Source: Neoroseomonas soli
GTDB taxonomy: Bacteria > Pseudomonadota > Alphaproteobacteria > Acetobacterales > Acetobacteraceae
Assembly: GCF_018129065.1 (NCBI RefSeq)
Contig: NZ_JAAEDM010000026.1
Span: 1 to 49,951 of the forward strand
DNA: 49,951 nucleotides
Reading direction: 5' to 3'
Below, piece after piece: positions 26,105-33,848 of the stretch. A program made the translations under genes and the position numbers. Under the pieces are notes generated by a model. The model had not been told where the DNA came from. It saw only the letters and a list, made by a program, of their open reading frames with translations, and did not search any database. Numbering within the stretch: the stretch's first letter is position 1; each line of letters starts with the position of its first letter.

Positions 26105-27316
26105 CTACCGTGGCGTCGCGAAGCCGGCCATGCGTGCGTAGCCGCCGGCGATGGCGGCGAGTTCGTCACGCGCGATGACGTCCTCCAGCCGCACGAAGCC
26201 CTCCGGCGCGCGTTCGGACACGACGTCCACCACGCGCTCCGGGCCGCCCTTGCGGTTGCTGCGCACGATCTCGGCGGTCTTCGGCAGGCGCTCGGCCTCG
26301 TAGGCGGCGAGCGCCTCGGGCGCCGGCTGTTCCGCGAGCAGCGCGGCGAGGCAGCGCGCATCGAGCACCGCCTGCGACGCGCCGTTCGAACCCACCGGAT
26401 ACATCGGATGCGCCGCGTCGCCGAGCAGCGTCACCCTTCCCTGCGTCCACCACGGCAGGGGGTCGCGGTCGCACATCGGGTATTCCCAGAATTCCGGCGT
26501 CGCCCGCACCAGCGATTCCACGTCCAGGAACGGGATGCGGAAGCGCGCGACATGCGGCAGCACTTCCTCGAGCCGTCCCGGCCGCGACCAATCCTCCCGT
26601 CGCGGCGGCGGCCGTGCCGGATCGCCGATCTGCGCGCAGACCACCCAGTTGGTGAGGCGCGTCCCCGGCCGCGACCCGGCGGCGATCGGGTAGAGGACCA
26701 GCTTCTCCCGCATGTCGCCGGCGACGATCATGGTGTCGCCGCCCTCGTATTCCGGCCAGTCCACCGCGCCGCGCCACATCTCGATGCCGTTCCAGCGGAT
26801 CCCGCCATCATCCGGATGCAGCGCGGCGCGGAGCACGGAATGGATGCCGTCCGCGCCGACCAGCACGTCGCCGCGCGCGCTGCGGCCATCGCCAAGACGC
26901 GCGGTCACGCCTTCCGCATCCTGCTCGAAGCCCGCGAAGCGCGCCCCCGCCACCAGCGCGTCGGGACCGAGGCGTTCCAGCGCCGCCTTCCACAACACTT
27001 CGTGCAGATGGCCGCGATGGATGGAGAATTGGGGCACGTCGTGCCCGGCCCAGGTGCCGCGCGGCTCGACCCAGATCTCCTGGCCGAAGCGGTTGAGGTA
27101 GCGCAGTTCCCGCGTGCGCACCGCGACGGCATCGAGCGCCGGCAGCAGCCCGAGTGCCGCGAGTTCGCGGATCGCATGCGGCAGGGTGTTGATGCCGACG
27201 CCGAGGGGGCGAACCTGCGTCGCGGCCTCAAGCACCGTGCACGGAATGCCGCGCTCATGCAGGCAGAGGGCCAGTGTCAGCCCACCTACACCGCCGCCCG
27301 CGATCAGCACCCGCAT
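26105..27316 (-). CDS. FAD-dependent monooxygenase (class A, aromatic hydroxylase-like)
   Basis: A 403-residue flavoprotein. The FAD Rossmann motif GGGVGG is at residues 7-12, the GADGIHS motif (shared FAD/NADPH contact) is near 154-160, and the second FAD motif is GDAAHPMYPVGSNG near 313-326. This order defines class A single-component hydroxylases such as salicylate or 3-hydroxybenzoate 6-hydroxylase, which use NAD(P)H and O2 to hydroxylate aromatics. Substrate is unknown. It is preceded on the same strand, 150 nt away, by the 63-residue membrane peptide. Confidence 0.88.
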   Translation of the reverse strand: MRVLIAGGGVGGLTLALCLHERGIPCTVLEAATQVRPLGVGINTLPHAIRELAALGLLPALDAVAVRTRELRYLNRFGQEIWVEPRGTWAGHDVPQFSIHRGHLHEVLWKAALERLGPDALVAGARFAGFEQDAEGVTARLGDGRSARGDVLVGADGIHSVLRAALHPDDGGIRWNGIEMWRGAVDWPEYEGGDTMIVAGDMREKLVLYPIAAGSRPGTRLTNWVVCAQIGDPARPPPRREDWSRPGRLEEVLPHVARFRIPFLDVESLVRATPEFWEYPMCDRDPLPWWTQGRVTLLGDAAHPMYPVGSNGASQAVLDARCLAALLAEQPAPEALAAYEAERLPKTAEIVRSNRKGGPERVVDVVSERAPEGFVRLEDVIARDELAAIAGGYARMAGFATPR

Positions 27317-27405
27317 GCGCAGCCCCTTTCCCTGTCGTAGGCCAGCGTCATACCGGCAGGGCGGCCGGGGTGCGAGGGGCCGGGCTCAAGGACCGTTCGA
27401 GAACG

Positions 27406-27426
27406 CCGGCACCGGGGCGGTGCCGG
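27406..27426 (-). terminator. Hairpin downstream of the 63-residue membrane peptide gene
   Basis: CCGGCACC (27406-27413) and GGTGCCGG (27419-27426) pair around a GC-rich 5-nt loop, 40 nt past the stop of the leftward small gene and 90 nt before the monooxygenase start. It probably separates the two. Confidence 0.5.
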
Positions 27427-27466
27427 GCTTCAGAACGCGCCGGATGGCGCATTCGCAAACGGTCTC

Positions 27467-27658
27467 TCAGCCTTCCTCGGCGACCGGCGGGGGCGCCGCG
27501 TCCGCCTCGGCCGGCCAGGCGGCGCGCGCCGCCGCCCGACGCTTCGCGGCGCAGACGAGCAGGGCAAGCCCGGCCCCACCCGCGGCCACCGCCGTCACGG
27601 CCGCCGCGGTCGCCACGGCGGTCCCCAGGATTCCGGCCCCGATCACGCGGAGGATCAT
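27467..27658 (-). CDS. Small single-span membrane protein of unknown function (63 aa)
   Basis: A 63-residue protein with one Ala/Val/Gly-rich hydrophobic stretch at about residues 3-37 (VIGAGILGTAVATAAAVTAV and onward), then a short basic segment (KRRAAARAA) and an acidic, Pro-rich tail. A good Shine-Dalgarno (AAAGGAAG) lies about 7 nt before the ATG at 27658, which argues for translation. I recognise no family. It is divergent from the metallo-beta-lactamase-fold gene. Confidence 0.65.
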   Translation of the reverse strand: MILRVIGAGILGTAVATAAAVTAVAAGGAGLALLVCAAKRRAAARAAWPAEADAAPPPVAEEG

Positions 27659-27794
27659 CGAATTCTTCCTTTCCCGTAACGCAGGTGTGTAGCCTCGGCC
27701 CGCAAGCGCGACTGGCCCAGCACCCGCCCCCGAACATAGCCTTCCTGCGCAGGCCCGTCCCGGCTGCCACGACAGACATGGGGAAACACCGAAC

Positions 27795-28781
27795 ATGACG
27801 ATCTCTCGCCGCGCCCTCCTGGGCGCTGGGGCTGGCGCCGCGATGCTGCCCCTGCTGCGGGCCGAGGCGGCCGCGCCCTTCGCCGGCCGGGGCGCCCCGG
27901 CATGGTATCGGTTCCGCTTCGGCGAATACGAAGCGACGATCGTCTCCGACGGCTCCCTGCCGCTGGGCAAGGCCGAGGATGCCTTCGTCGGCGCGCGCCC
28001 CGGCGAGATCAACGCCATGATGCAGGCGAATTTCCTCGACCCGGCCAATGCGGTGCTCGAGCAGAACGCACTGGTGCTGAACACCGGACGCCACCTGATC
28101 CTGTTCGACACCGGCATGGGCGAGAGCATGGGCGAGGCGAGCCGCATGTTCGGCCCGACCACGGGGCGGCTGCTGCGCAACCTGCGCGAAGCCGGCATCG
28201 ACCCGGCGCAGATCGACCTCGTCGTGCTCTCCCACGCGCATTGCGACCATTGCTGGGCATTGGTGGACGCGCAGGGCAACCGCAACTTCCCCAACGCGCA
28301 GGTGGCGATCAGCGAGGCCGACCTCCGCTTCTGGACCGACGACGCCAACAAGCGCGGCCCGGCCTTCATGGTGCCTTTCATCGACGGGGCGAAGAAGAAC
28401 CTCGCCGCCTATCGCGACCGCATGATCATGGTGCAGGACGGGCAGGACGTGGTGCCGGGCATCACCGCCGTCTCCGCCCCGGGGCATACGGTGGGCCACA
28501 TGATCTACGCGATCAGTTCCGGGCCCAACGTGATGGTCTACACGGGCGACCTCGCGCATCACCACGTGCTTCTGCTGCGGCGGCCGCTGCTGGAATTCTC
28601 CTTCGATACCGATCCGAAGCAGTCGGCGCAGACCCGGGCGCGGGCGCTCGACCGCTTCGCCACCGACAGGCCGGTGCTCCTTTCCTACCACTTCCCCTGG
28701 CCGGGCCTTGGCCGCGTGGCGAAGGAGGGCGAAGGCTACGCCTGGATGCCGGCGCCGATGGACGTGACCAGCCTCGGCTGA
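27795..28781 (+). CDS. Exported MBL-fold metallo-hydrolase
   Basis: A 328-residue enzyme with a twin-arginine signal (SRRALLGAGAGAAMLPLL, cleavage near AEA). The zinc-binding HxHxDH motif is HAHCDH at about residues 147-152; other ligands are His in APGHTVGH, Asp in YTGDLAHH and a late His in LLSYHFPWPG. The layout resembles the lactonase/AiiA-like branch of the metallo-beta-lactamase fold. A periplasmic lactonase or related hydrolase is likely, but a beta-lactamase cannot be excluded. The Tat signal would let it fold with zinc before export. Confidence 0.87.
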   Translation: MTISRRALLGAGAGAAMLPLLRAEAAAPFAGRGAPAWYRFRFGEYEATIVSDGSLPLGKAEDAFVGARPGEINAMMQANFLDPANAVLEQNALVLNTGRHLILFDTGMGESMGEASRMFGPTTGRLLRNLREAGIDPAQIDLVVLSHAHCDHCWALVDAQGNRNFPNAQVAISEADLRFWTDDANKRGPAFMVPFIDGAKKNLAAYRDRMIMVQDGQDVVPGITAVSAPGHTVGHMIYAISSGPNVMVYTGDLAHHHVLLLRRPLLEFSFDTDPKQSAQTRARALDRFATDRPVLLSYHFPWPGLGRVAKEGEGYAWMPAPMDVTSLG

Positions 28782-28792
28782 GGCTTTCCCGG

Positions 28793-28822
28793 CCCTGCGG
28801 ACCCTGGCCAGGGCCCGCAGGG
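28793..28822 (+). terminator. Two-part hairpin after the MBL-fold gene
   Basis: CCCTGCGG (28793-28800) pairs with CCGCAGGG (28815-28822); inside, CCCTGGCCAGGG (28802-28813) forms a second stem with a GGCC loop, separated by one A/C mismatch. It starts 11 nt after the stop codon. There is no T-tract. The rest of the 336-bp gap up to icd holds a short palindrome at 28981-28996 and presumably the icd promoter, but no gene. Confidence 0.55.
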
Positions 28823-29117
28823 CGCACCCGCGCCGGGCGATGTCCGCGCGGCCTGCCTCGAGGGGCGGGCCAGGGAGCTTCGCGGCCGGCGGCAACAGGT
28901 CCCGGTTGCCCCCTGCGGGCTGCGGGCAAGACGGCCCGCCGCCCCTTTCGCCGCATCGTCTGTGCATTTCCCGTTCCGAAAGCCGCCAAGGCGGCTCCGA
29001 TCCGGGGCTTTCAGGCCCGCCCGGGCTTGCCGCCCCCGCCTAACCGGGGCAATTTCCGCCCGCGCCGGCCGCCTCCGGGACGGGCCAGCACAACGATCGC
29101 CCCGCAGAGGACAGCCA

Positions 29118-30335
29118 ATGGCCAAGATCAAAGTGAAGACCCCCGTCGTCGAGATGGACGGGGACGAGATGACCCGCATCATCTGGGGGTTCATCAAGGA
29201 CAAGCTGATCCTCCCGTACCTCGACGTCGACCTGAAGTACTACGACCTCGGCATCCAGAAGCGCGACGAGACGGACGACCAGATCACCGTCGATTCCGCC
29301 AATGCCACGAAGCAGTACGGCGTGGCCGTGAAGTGCGCGACCATCACGCCGGACGAGGCCCGCGTGAAGGAATTCGGCCTGAAGAAGATGTGGAGGTCGC
29401 CCAACGGGACCATCCGCAACATCCTCGACGGCACGATCTTCCGTGAGCCGATCATCTGCCAGAACGTGCCGCGCCTGGTGCCGCACTGGTCCAAGCCGAT
29501 CGTCGTCGGCCGCCACGCCTATGGCGACATCTACCGCGCCGCCGAGACCAAGATCCCCGGCGCCGGCAAGGCGACGCTGACCTGGACGCCGGCCGATGGC
29601 GGCGCGCCGATCGAGCTGGAAGTGACGAACTTCCCGGCCGGCGGCGGCGTGCTGATGGGCATGCACAACACCCGCAAGTCGATCGAGGGCTTCGCCCGCG
29701 CCAGCCTGAACTACGGCCTCGCCCGCGGCTACTCGGTGTACTTCAGCCACAAGAACACGATCCTCAAGGCCTATGACGGCGAGTTCAAGGACATCTTCCG
29801 CCGCGTCTTCGACCAGGAGTTCGCGGAGAAGTTCAAGGCCGCCGGCCTGATCTACGAGGACCGCCTGATCGACGACATGGTCGCCTGCGCCCTGAAGTGG
29901 GAAGGCGGCTACGTCTGGGCCTGCAAGAACTACGACGGCGACGTGCAGTCCGACATCGTGGCGCAGGGCTTCGGCTCGCTCGGCCTGATGACCTCGGTGC
30001 TGCTGTCCCCGGACGGTGCGACGGTGGAGTCCGAGGCGGCGCACGGCACGGTGACGCGTCACTACCGCGAGCACCAGAAGGGCCGCGAGACCTCGACCAA
30101 CCCGATCGCGTCCATCTTCGCCTGGACGCGCGGCCTGGCCTATCGCGGCAAGTTCGACGGCACGCAGGACGTGGTCGATTTCGCCAACGCGCTCGAGCAG
30201 GTCTGCATCGAGACGGTCGAGAGCGGCTCAATGACGAAGGACCTCGCCATCCTGATCGGCAAGGACCAGCCCTGGCTCAACACCCAGGCCTTCCTCGCCA
30301 AGCTGGACGAGAACCTGAAGAAGAAGATGGCCTGA
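29118..30335 (+). CDS. icd: NADP-dependent isocitrate dehydrogenase
   Basis: A 405-residue TCA-cycle enzyme that oxidises isocitrate to 2-oxoglutarate and CO2 with NADP+. It is the homodimeric, eukaryote-like type common in alphaproteobacteria: it opens [21 protein letters not shown] and contains YFDLGI-like [17 protein letters not shown]. The substrate-site [13 protein letters not shown] and the late [19 protein letters not shown] (nucleotide-binding loop) are intact. The ATG at 29118 is chosen by homology of the N-terminus, although an in-frame ATG exists 156 nt upstream. It is monocistronic: a strong hairpin follows. Confidence 0.96.
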   Translation: MAKIKVKTPVVEMDGDEMTRIIWGFIKDKLILPYLDVDLKYYDLGIQKRDETDDQITVDSANATKQYGVAVKCATITPDEARVKEFGLKKMWRSPNGTIRNILDGTIFREPIICQNVPRLVPHWSKPIVVGRHAYGDIYRAAETKIPGAGKATLTWTPADGGAPIELEVTNFPAGGGVLMGMHNTRKSIEGFARASLNYGLARGYSVYFSHKNTILKAYDGEFKDIFRRVFDQEFAEKFKAAGLIYEDRLIDDMVACALKWEGGYVWACKNYDGDVQSDIVAQGFGSLGLMTSVLLSPDGATVESEAAHGTVTRHYREHQKGRETSTNPIASIFAWTRGLAYRGKFDGTQDVVDFANALEQVCIETVESGSMTKDLAILIGKDQPWLNTQAFLAKLDENLKKKMA

Positions 30336-30358
30336 TCCGGCCTTCTTCCCGGCGTGAA

Positions 30359-30394
30359 GGGACGGCCGTCGCGGGCAACCGCGGCGGCCGTTCC
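30359..30394 (+). terminator. 16-bp hairpin with GCAA loop after icd
   Basis: Arms 30359-30374 and 30379-30394 pair over 16 positions (two G-U pairs) around GCAA, a stable GNRA tetraloop, 23 nt after the icd stop. No T-tract follows, as in most hairpins of this window. Confidence 0.7.
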
Positions 30395-30426
30395 GATTCC
30401 CGGCCTCGCCGCGCTACTCTGGCGCC

Positions 30427-31098
30427 ATGCCGCCGCTGACCCTCCTCGACTGGCTCGCCCTCGCTGTCTTCGTGCTGTGCTGGGTGGTCTATGCCCTGGT
30501 GGTGGACCGCGTGCCCTCCATTCGCGCGAAGAGCGTGATCGCCGCCATGGACGAGCACCGGCGCCGCTGGATGCGTGCGGCGCTGACGCGGGAGAACCGC
30601 ATCGCGGACATCTCGGCGATCGGCAACCTGATGTCGTCCACCTCCTTCCTCGCCACCACCTCCATCCTCCTGCTGGGTGGGTTGGTGGCGATGCTCTCCG
30701 CGCCGGACATCGGGCGGCGCGTCGTCGCGATGCTGCCCTGGAGCACGGTCCCGGACGAGACGATGTGGGAGGTGAAGATCGGCCTGCTGCTGCTGATCTT
30801 CATCAACGCCTTCTTCGAGCTGACCTGGGCGCTGCGGCAGTTCAACTACACGAGCACCCTCGTCGTCGGCATGCCCTGCGACCCGAAGGCGTTGGCGCAG
30901 GCAGAGGCTGCGGCGCGCCTCGCCAACCGCGGAGCGCGGCACTTCAACACCGGGCTGCGGTCCTTCTACTTCGGGCTCGCGGCGCTCGCCTGGATCATCC
31001 ACCCGGTCGCGCTGATCGTCGCCAGCCTGCTCGTGCTGCGCGAGCTGCACCGGCGGGAGTTCCGCTCCGCCGCGCGGGATGCACTCACGCCGACTTGA
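30427..31098 (+). CDS. DUF599 membrane protein
   Basis: A 223-residue protein with about four membrane segments: residues 6-27, 70-92, 112-132 and 180-205. The VYALVVDRVPSIRAKSVIAAMDEHRRRWM region and the FELTWALRQFNYTSTLVVGMP segment match DUF599 proteins, which have no established function. It has its own promoter region after the icd hairpin and is followed by another hairpin. Confidence 0.83.
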   Translation: MPPLTLLDWLALAVFVLCWVVYALVVDRVPSIRAKSVIAAMDEHRRRWMRAALTRENRIADISAIGNLMSSTSFLATTSILLLGGLVAMLSAPDIGRRVVAMLPWSTVPDETMWEVKIGLLLLIFINAFFELTWALRQFNYTSTLVVGMPCDPKALAQAEAAARLANRGARHFNTGLRSFYFGLAALAWIIHPVALIVASLLVLRELHRREFRSAARDALTPT

Positions 31099-31102
31099 CG
31101 GA

Positions 31103-31124
31103 GCCGCCAAAACCGCTTGGCGGC
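31103..31124 (+). terminator. 8-bp hairpin after the DUF599 gene
   Basis: GCCGCCAA (31103-31110) pairs with TTGGCGGC (31117-31124) around AACCGC, 5 nt after the stop codon. A GTTTCACTTT run follows within 20 nt, so a rho-independent terminator is plausible. Confidence 0.6.
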
Positions 31125-31179
31125 GCGTGCGTTTCACTTTGATCCCGGTAAGCCGGGGAGATCGGAGGAGAACGCATAC

Positions 31180-31647
31180 ATGCGCACCAACACCCTGATG
31201 ACGACTGCCCTCGCTGCCGCCATCGTGACGCTGCCGACGCTCGTCATGTCACAGACGCAGCCAGCGCCGGCCCAGCCTCGCGCCACGCCACCGGCCGCGA
31301 CCACGCCCGCCCCGGCGCCGCCCATGCCGCAGACGACGCAGCCTGTGACGCCCATGCGTGTCGCGAGCACCGAACCCCGCCGCGCCAGCAGCATCATCGG
31401 CGCGAACATCTACAACGAGGAGAACCGCAGCGTCGGCGAGGTGCACGACCTGCTCGTGACCCAGTCGGGCGGCGCGATCACCGCGGTCCTGTCGGTCGGC
31501 GGCTTCCTCGGTATCGGTGAACGCTATGTCACCGTGCCGCTGAGCGACCTGCAGTGGAACATCGAGCGGAGCCGCTGGACGCTGCCCGGCGCTACGGTGG
31601 AGAGCCTGAAGGCCCGTCCGGCCTTCACCTATCCGCAGCGCGGCTGA
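31180..31647 (+). CDS. Exported PRC-barrel domain protein
   Basis: A 155-residue protein with a Sec-type signal peptide (MRTNTLMTTALAAAIVTLPT..., cleavage near MSQ, residue 23). A Pro/Ala/Thr-rich linker of about 40 residues follows, then a PRC-barrel domain at about residues 67-150: ASSIIGANIYNEENRSVGEV, then ITAVLSVGGFLGIGERYVTVPL. PRC barrels in exported proteins are common in alphaproteobacteria and of mostly unknown function. GGAGGAG lies 9 nt before the ATG at 31180. Confidence 0.85.
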   Translation: MRTNTLMTTALAAAIVTLPTLVMSQTQPAPAQPRATPPAATTPAPAPPMPQTTQPVTPMRVASTEPRRASSIIGANIYNEENRSVGEVHDLLVTQSGGAITAVLSVGGFLGIGERYVTVPLSDLQWNIERSRWTLPGATVESLKARPAFTYPQRG

Positions 31648-32112
31648 TTGCGCATCCCAGGGCAGACCCGATCGATGGAATGACCCGACCGGGTGACCAT
31701 ACCCTCGAGCGCGATAACCTGGAGCGATTGCCGCAAGCCATCGCGACCGGACATCGCTCCAGGTGCGAGCCCGGCGGAAGTGCGCCGGTCTCGCGCTCAT
31801 ACGAGCGGCAGCGATCGCTGACTCGAGGTCGAAGGTCGCTGCCGCCCGCATGCCCTTGGTCTTGCACGCGGCCACCACACCAGCCCCGCGTGCGGATACG
31901 CTCGGCAAGGATGCCGGGCATATCATTCCCGGCACTCACGCGGCCCAATGGAGCGGTCTCCGTTCGCCTCGGCTCACGGATACCGCTCCAGGCCCTTGTT
32001 CCTGCAAGCATCTTCACCCGATCAGGCGGTTCCACCTGATCGGGATCTGCTCCCGGGTTCGCGTGATGTCGCGCTGCAAGGCGCGCGGGCGGCGACTGTC
32101 GCGGCGTGCCGC
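31648..32112. repeat. 465-bp gene-free region with at least six inverted repeats
   Basis: Between the PRC-barrel gene and a convergent gene lie six hairpin-forming pairs: 31717-31728/31753-31764 (12 bp); 31765-31775/31783-31794 (about 11 bp, one mismatch); 31805-31814/31836-31845 (10 bp); 31912-31918/31928-31934 (7 bp); 31949-31957/31982-31990 (9 bp); 32017-32026/32035-32044 (10 bp). The first and fifth have related arms (TGGAGCG/CGCTCCA) and the same 24-nt spacing. The last, CCCGATCAGG around CGGTTCCA, looks like alphaproteobacterial extragenic palindromes. No start with a good ribosome site was seen. Confidence 0.6.
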
Positions 32113-32730
32113 TCAGGGCAGCGGCAACGGCCTGCCGGGCAGTTGGCCGGGACGCAGGCCACAGGTCGCGCGCACCGCGGCGGGCGGCGGCGTCACGGCG
32201 ATGGGCACTGGCTCGCATGTGCCGCGACCGAGGTCGTCCACCTGCCGCTCGATGGAGAAGGCCTCCCGCAGCGTGCCTTCCGCGTCGAAGGTATGGAACG
32301 TGTAGGAGACGGCGCAGCACCCGTTGCGCCCGACCGAGACCAGCCGCCCGGCGGAATCGCGCGAGAAGCCGAGGCCGCCGATCTCGCCCGCCCGGCGGAA
32401 GCGCGCCTGGTCCGGCTGCATCAGCCAGAGGTCCCAGGCGGTGTTGGCATTGCCGCCGATGACCGGCACCCAGAGATCCACCGCGCCGTCGCCGTTGGTG
32501 TCAGCGAGCCGGGGCAGCATGTCGGGAAGGTCGGACTGCACCTCGATGCGCTGGCTCTCGATGCCGCCCTCGAGGACGCTGATGGTCCAGTGTTCCTGGC
32601 TGGAGGTCGCGCGCAGCGTCAGCGGCGGGGCACCGGGGCGGGTGGCCCGCAGCGTGGTGCGCGCGGCCTCCGCGGCCGACAGCGCGAGAGCGAGCAACGC
32701 GACGCCGGCAAGGATTGCGCGCCGGCTCAT
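32113..32730 (-). CDS. Exported protein of unknown function with an EF-loop-like motif
   Basis: A 205-residue protein with an N-terminal signal ([21 protein letters not shown], cleavage near residue 22). Residues about 75-87 read DTNGDGAVDLWVP, a DxNxDG-type calcium loop as seen in EF-hand, dockerin and FG-GAP-like proteins. The rest is beta-rich, with one CC pair (GCCAVSYTFHTF) and one later Cys. It resembles XAC2610-type exported proteins, but I cannot assign a function. The ATG overlaps the stop of the P1 peptidase gene (ATGA), so it is the third gene of the alaS operon. Confidence 0.72.
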   Translation of the reverse strand: MSRRAILAGVALLALALSAAEAARTTLRATRPGAPPLTLRATSSQEHWTISVLEGGIESQRIEVQSDLPDMLPRLADTNGDGAVDLWVPVIGGNANTAWDLWLMQPDQARFRRAGEIGGLGFSRDSAGRLVSVGRNGCCAVSYTFHTFDAEGTLREAFSIERQVDDLGRGTCEPVPIAVTPPPAAVRATCGLRPGQLPGRPLPLP

Positions 32731-33848
32731 GCCGCCTGCCCGTGCCGCGCAAGCACCGCTCGCAAGGCGTCGAGGTCGATCGCCTCCCCCTTCGCGCGGC
32801 GCCCGGTGCGGCCGTCCCGGCCGATCACGGTCGTGGCCATGGTCAGGGCATTGAGCACCGCTTCCTCCACCGCTTCGGCCGCCGCCTGGAACAGCGGCGA
32901 CATGCGGTCGTTCGGCCAGTCGGCGATGACGGACTGGTGGGTGCGGCGTTCCGCGGTCCGCCGCACGTCGGGATGGGTCGAGAAGGCAATGGCGTAGTCG
33001 CCCGAGCCGTCGCTGAAGGCCGCGCCGGTGCGCGCAAGCCCCGCCATCGCCCGTGTCGCGAGGCGCATCAGGTTGCGGTCGGAGAGTGGCGCATTGGTCG
33101 CGATGACCACCATGACCGAGCCGTCCGCGTCGCCGCGATCGGTGTGCTCCTTCAGATACCACTTGCCGAGTTCGCGCCCGACCGGGACGCCGTCCATGGT
33201 CAGCACGCCGCCGTAATTCGCCTGCACCAGCGCGCCGAGGGTCCAGGCGCCGAGTGCCTCCGGCAGCACGCGCGAAGACGTCCCGATCCCACCCTTCCAG
33301 CCGAAGGCCATGGTGCCCGTGCCGGCGCCGACGCAGCCTTCCGCGACGGCACCCTCCGCGGCGCCGTCCAGCGCGGCGCGGACGTGGTCCTGCGTCACGC
33401 CGCGGGCGCGGATGTCGTTGAGGCGGCCGTCATTGGTCTCGCCGACGAAGGCGTTGACGCTGACGGCCTGCGGGTTGCGCGCCAGCGTCCAGTCCACCAG
33501 CGCCTCCACCGCCCGCCCGACGGCGAGGGTGTTGGTCAGCACGATGGGCGTCTCGAGTTCCCCGAGTTCCGCGACCTGCGTACCCCCGGCGAGCTTGCCG
33601 AAGCCGTTGATGACGGACAGCCCCGCCGGAACGCGATCGGCGAAGGGATTGCCGGGATGCGGCAGGATGGCGGTGACGCCGGTGCGGGTGGCGTCGCCTT
33701 CGATCAGCGTGACATGGCCGACGCGCACGCCGGCCACGTCGGTGATCGCGTTGTGCGTGCCGGGCGCGAAAATACCCGGCGCGAGGCCGAGGTCGCGCGC
33801 ACGGCAGCGGGCGCTCACCGGCGCAGCCGCGCCGGCGCCCTCCGTCAT
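32727..33848 (-). CDS. P1-family peptidase (DmpA/BapA-like, Ntn-hydrolase type)
   Basis: A 373-residue enzyme of the DmpA family of self-cleaving aminopeptidases, some of which release N-terminal D-Ala or beta-amino acids. The self-cleavage site is Gly243-Ser244 in [14 protein letters not shown], matching Gly249-Ser250 of DmpA; Ser244 becomes the nucleophile. Other family segments are [22 protein letters not shown] and [20 protein letters not shown]. No signal peptide is visible. The start overlaps the alaS stop by ATGA and the end overlaps the next gene the same way, so synthesis is tied to alanyl-tRNA synthetase. Confidence 0.9.
   Translation of the reverse strand: MTEGAGAAAPVSARCRARDLGLAPGIFAPGTHNAITDVAGVRVGHVTLIEGDATRTGVTAILPHPGNPFADRVPAGLSVINGFGKLAGGTQVAELGELETPIVLTNTLAVGRAVEALVDWTLARNPQAVSVNAFVGETNDGRLNDIRARGVTQDHVRAALDGAAEGAVAEGCVGAGTGTMAFGWKGGIGTSSRVLPEALGAWTLGALVQANYGGVLTMDGVPVGRELGKWYLKEHTDRGDADGSVMVVIATNAPLSDRNLMRLATRAMAGLARTGAAFSDGSGDYAIAFSTHPDVRRTAERRTHQSVIADWPNDRMSPLFQAAAEAVEEAVLNALTMATTVIGRDGRTGRRAKGEAIDLDALRAVLARHGQAA

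Noticed and set aside
31763-32305. Open frames of 160-350 codons across the palindrome cluster and into the antisense of the exported EF-loop gene.
   Set aside because: They lack ribosome sites, run through the inverted repeats and switch into a shadow frame; no protein motif is visible.
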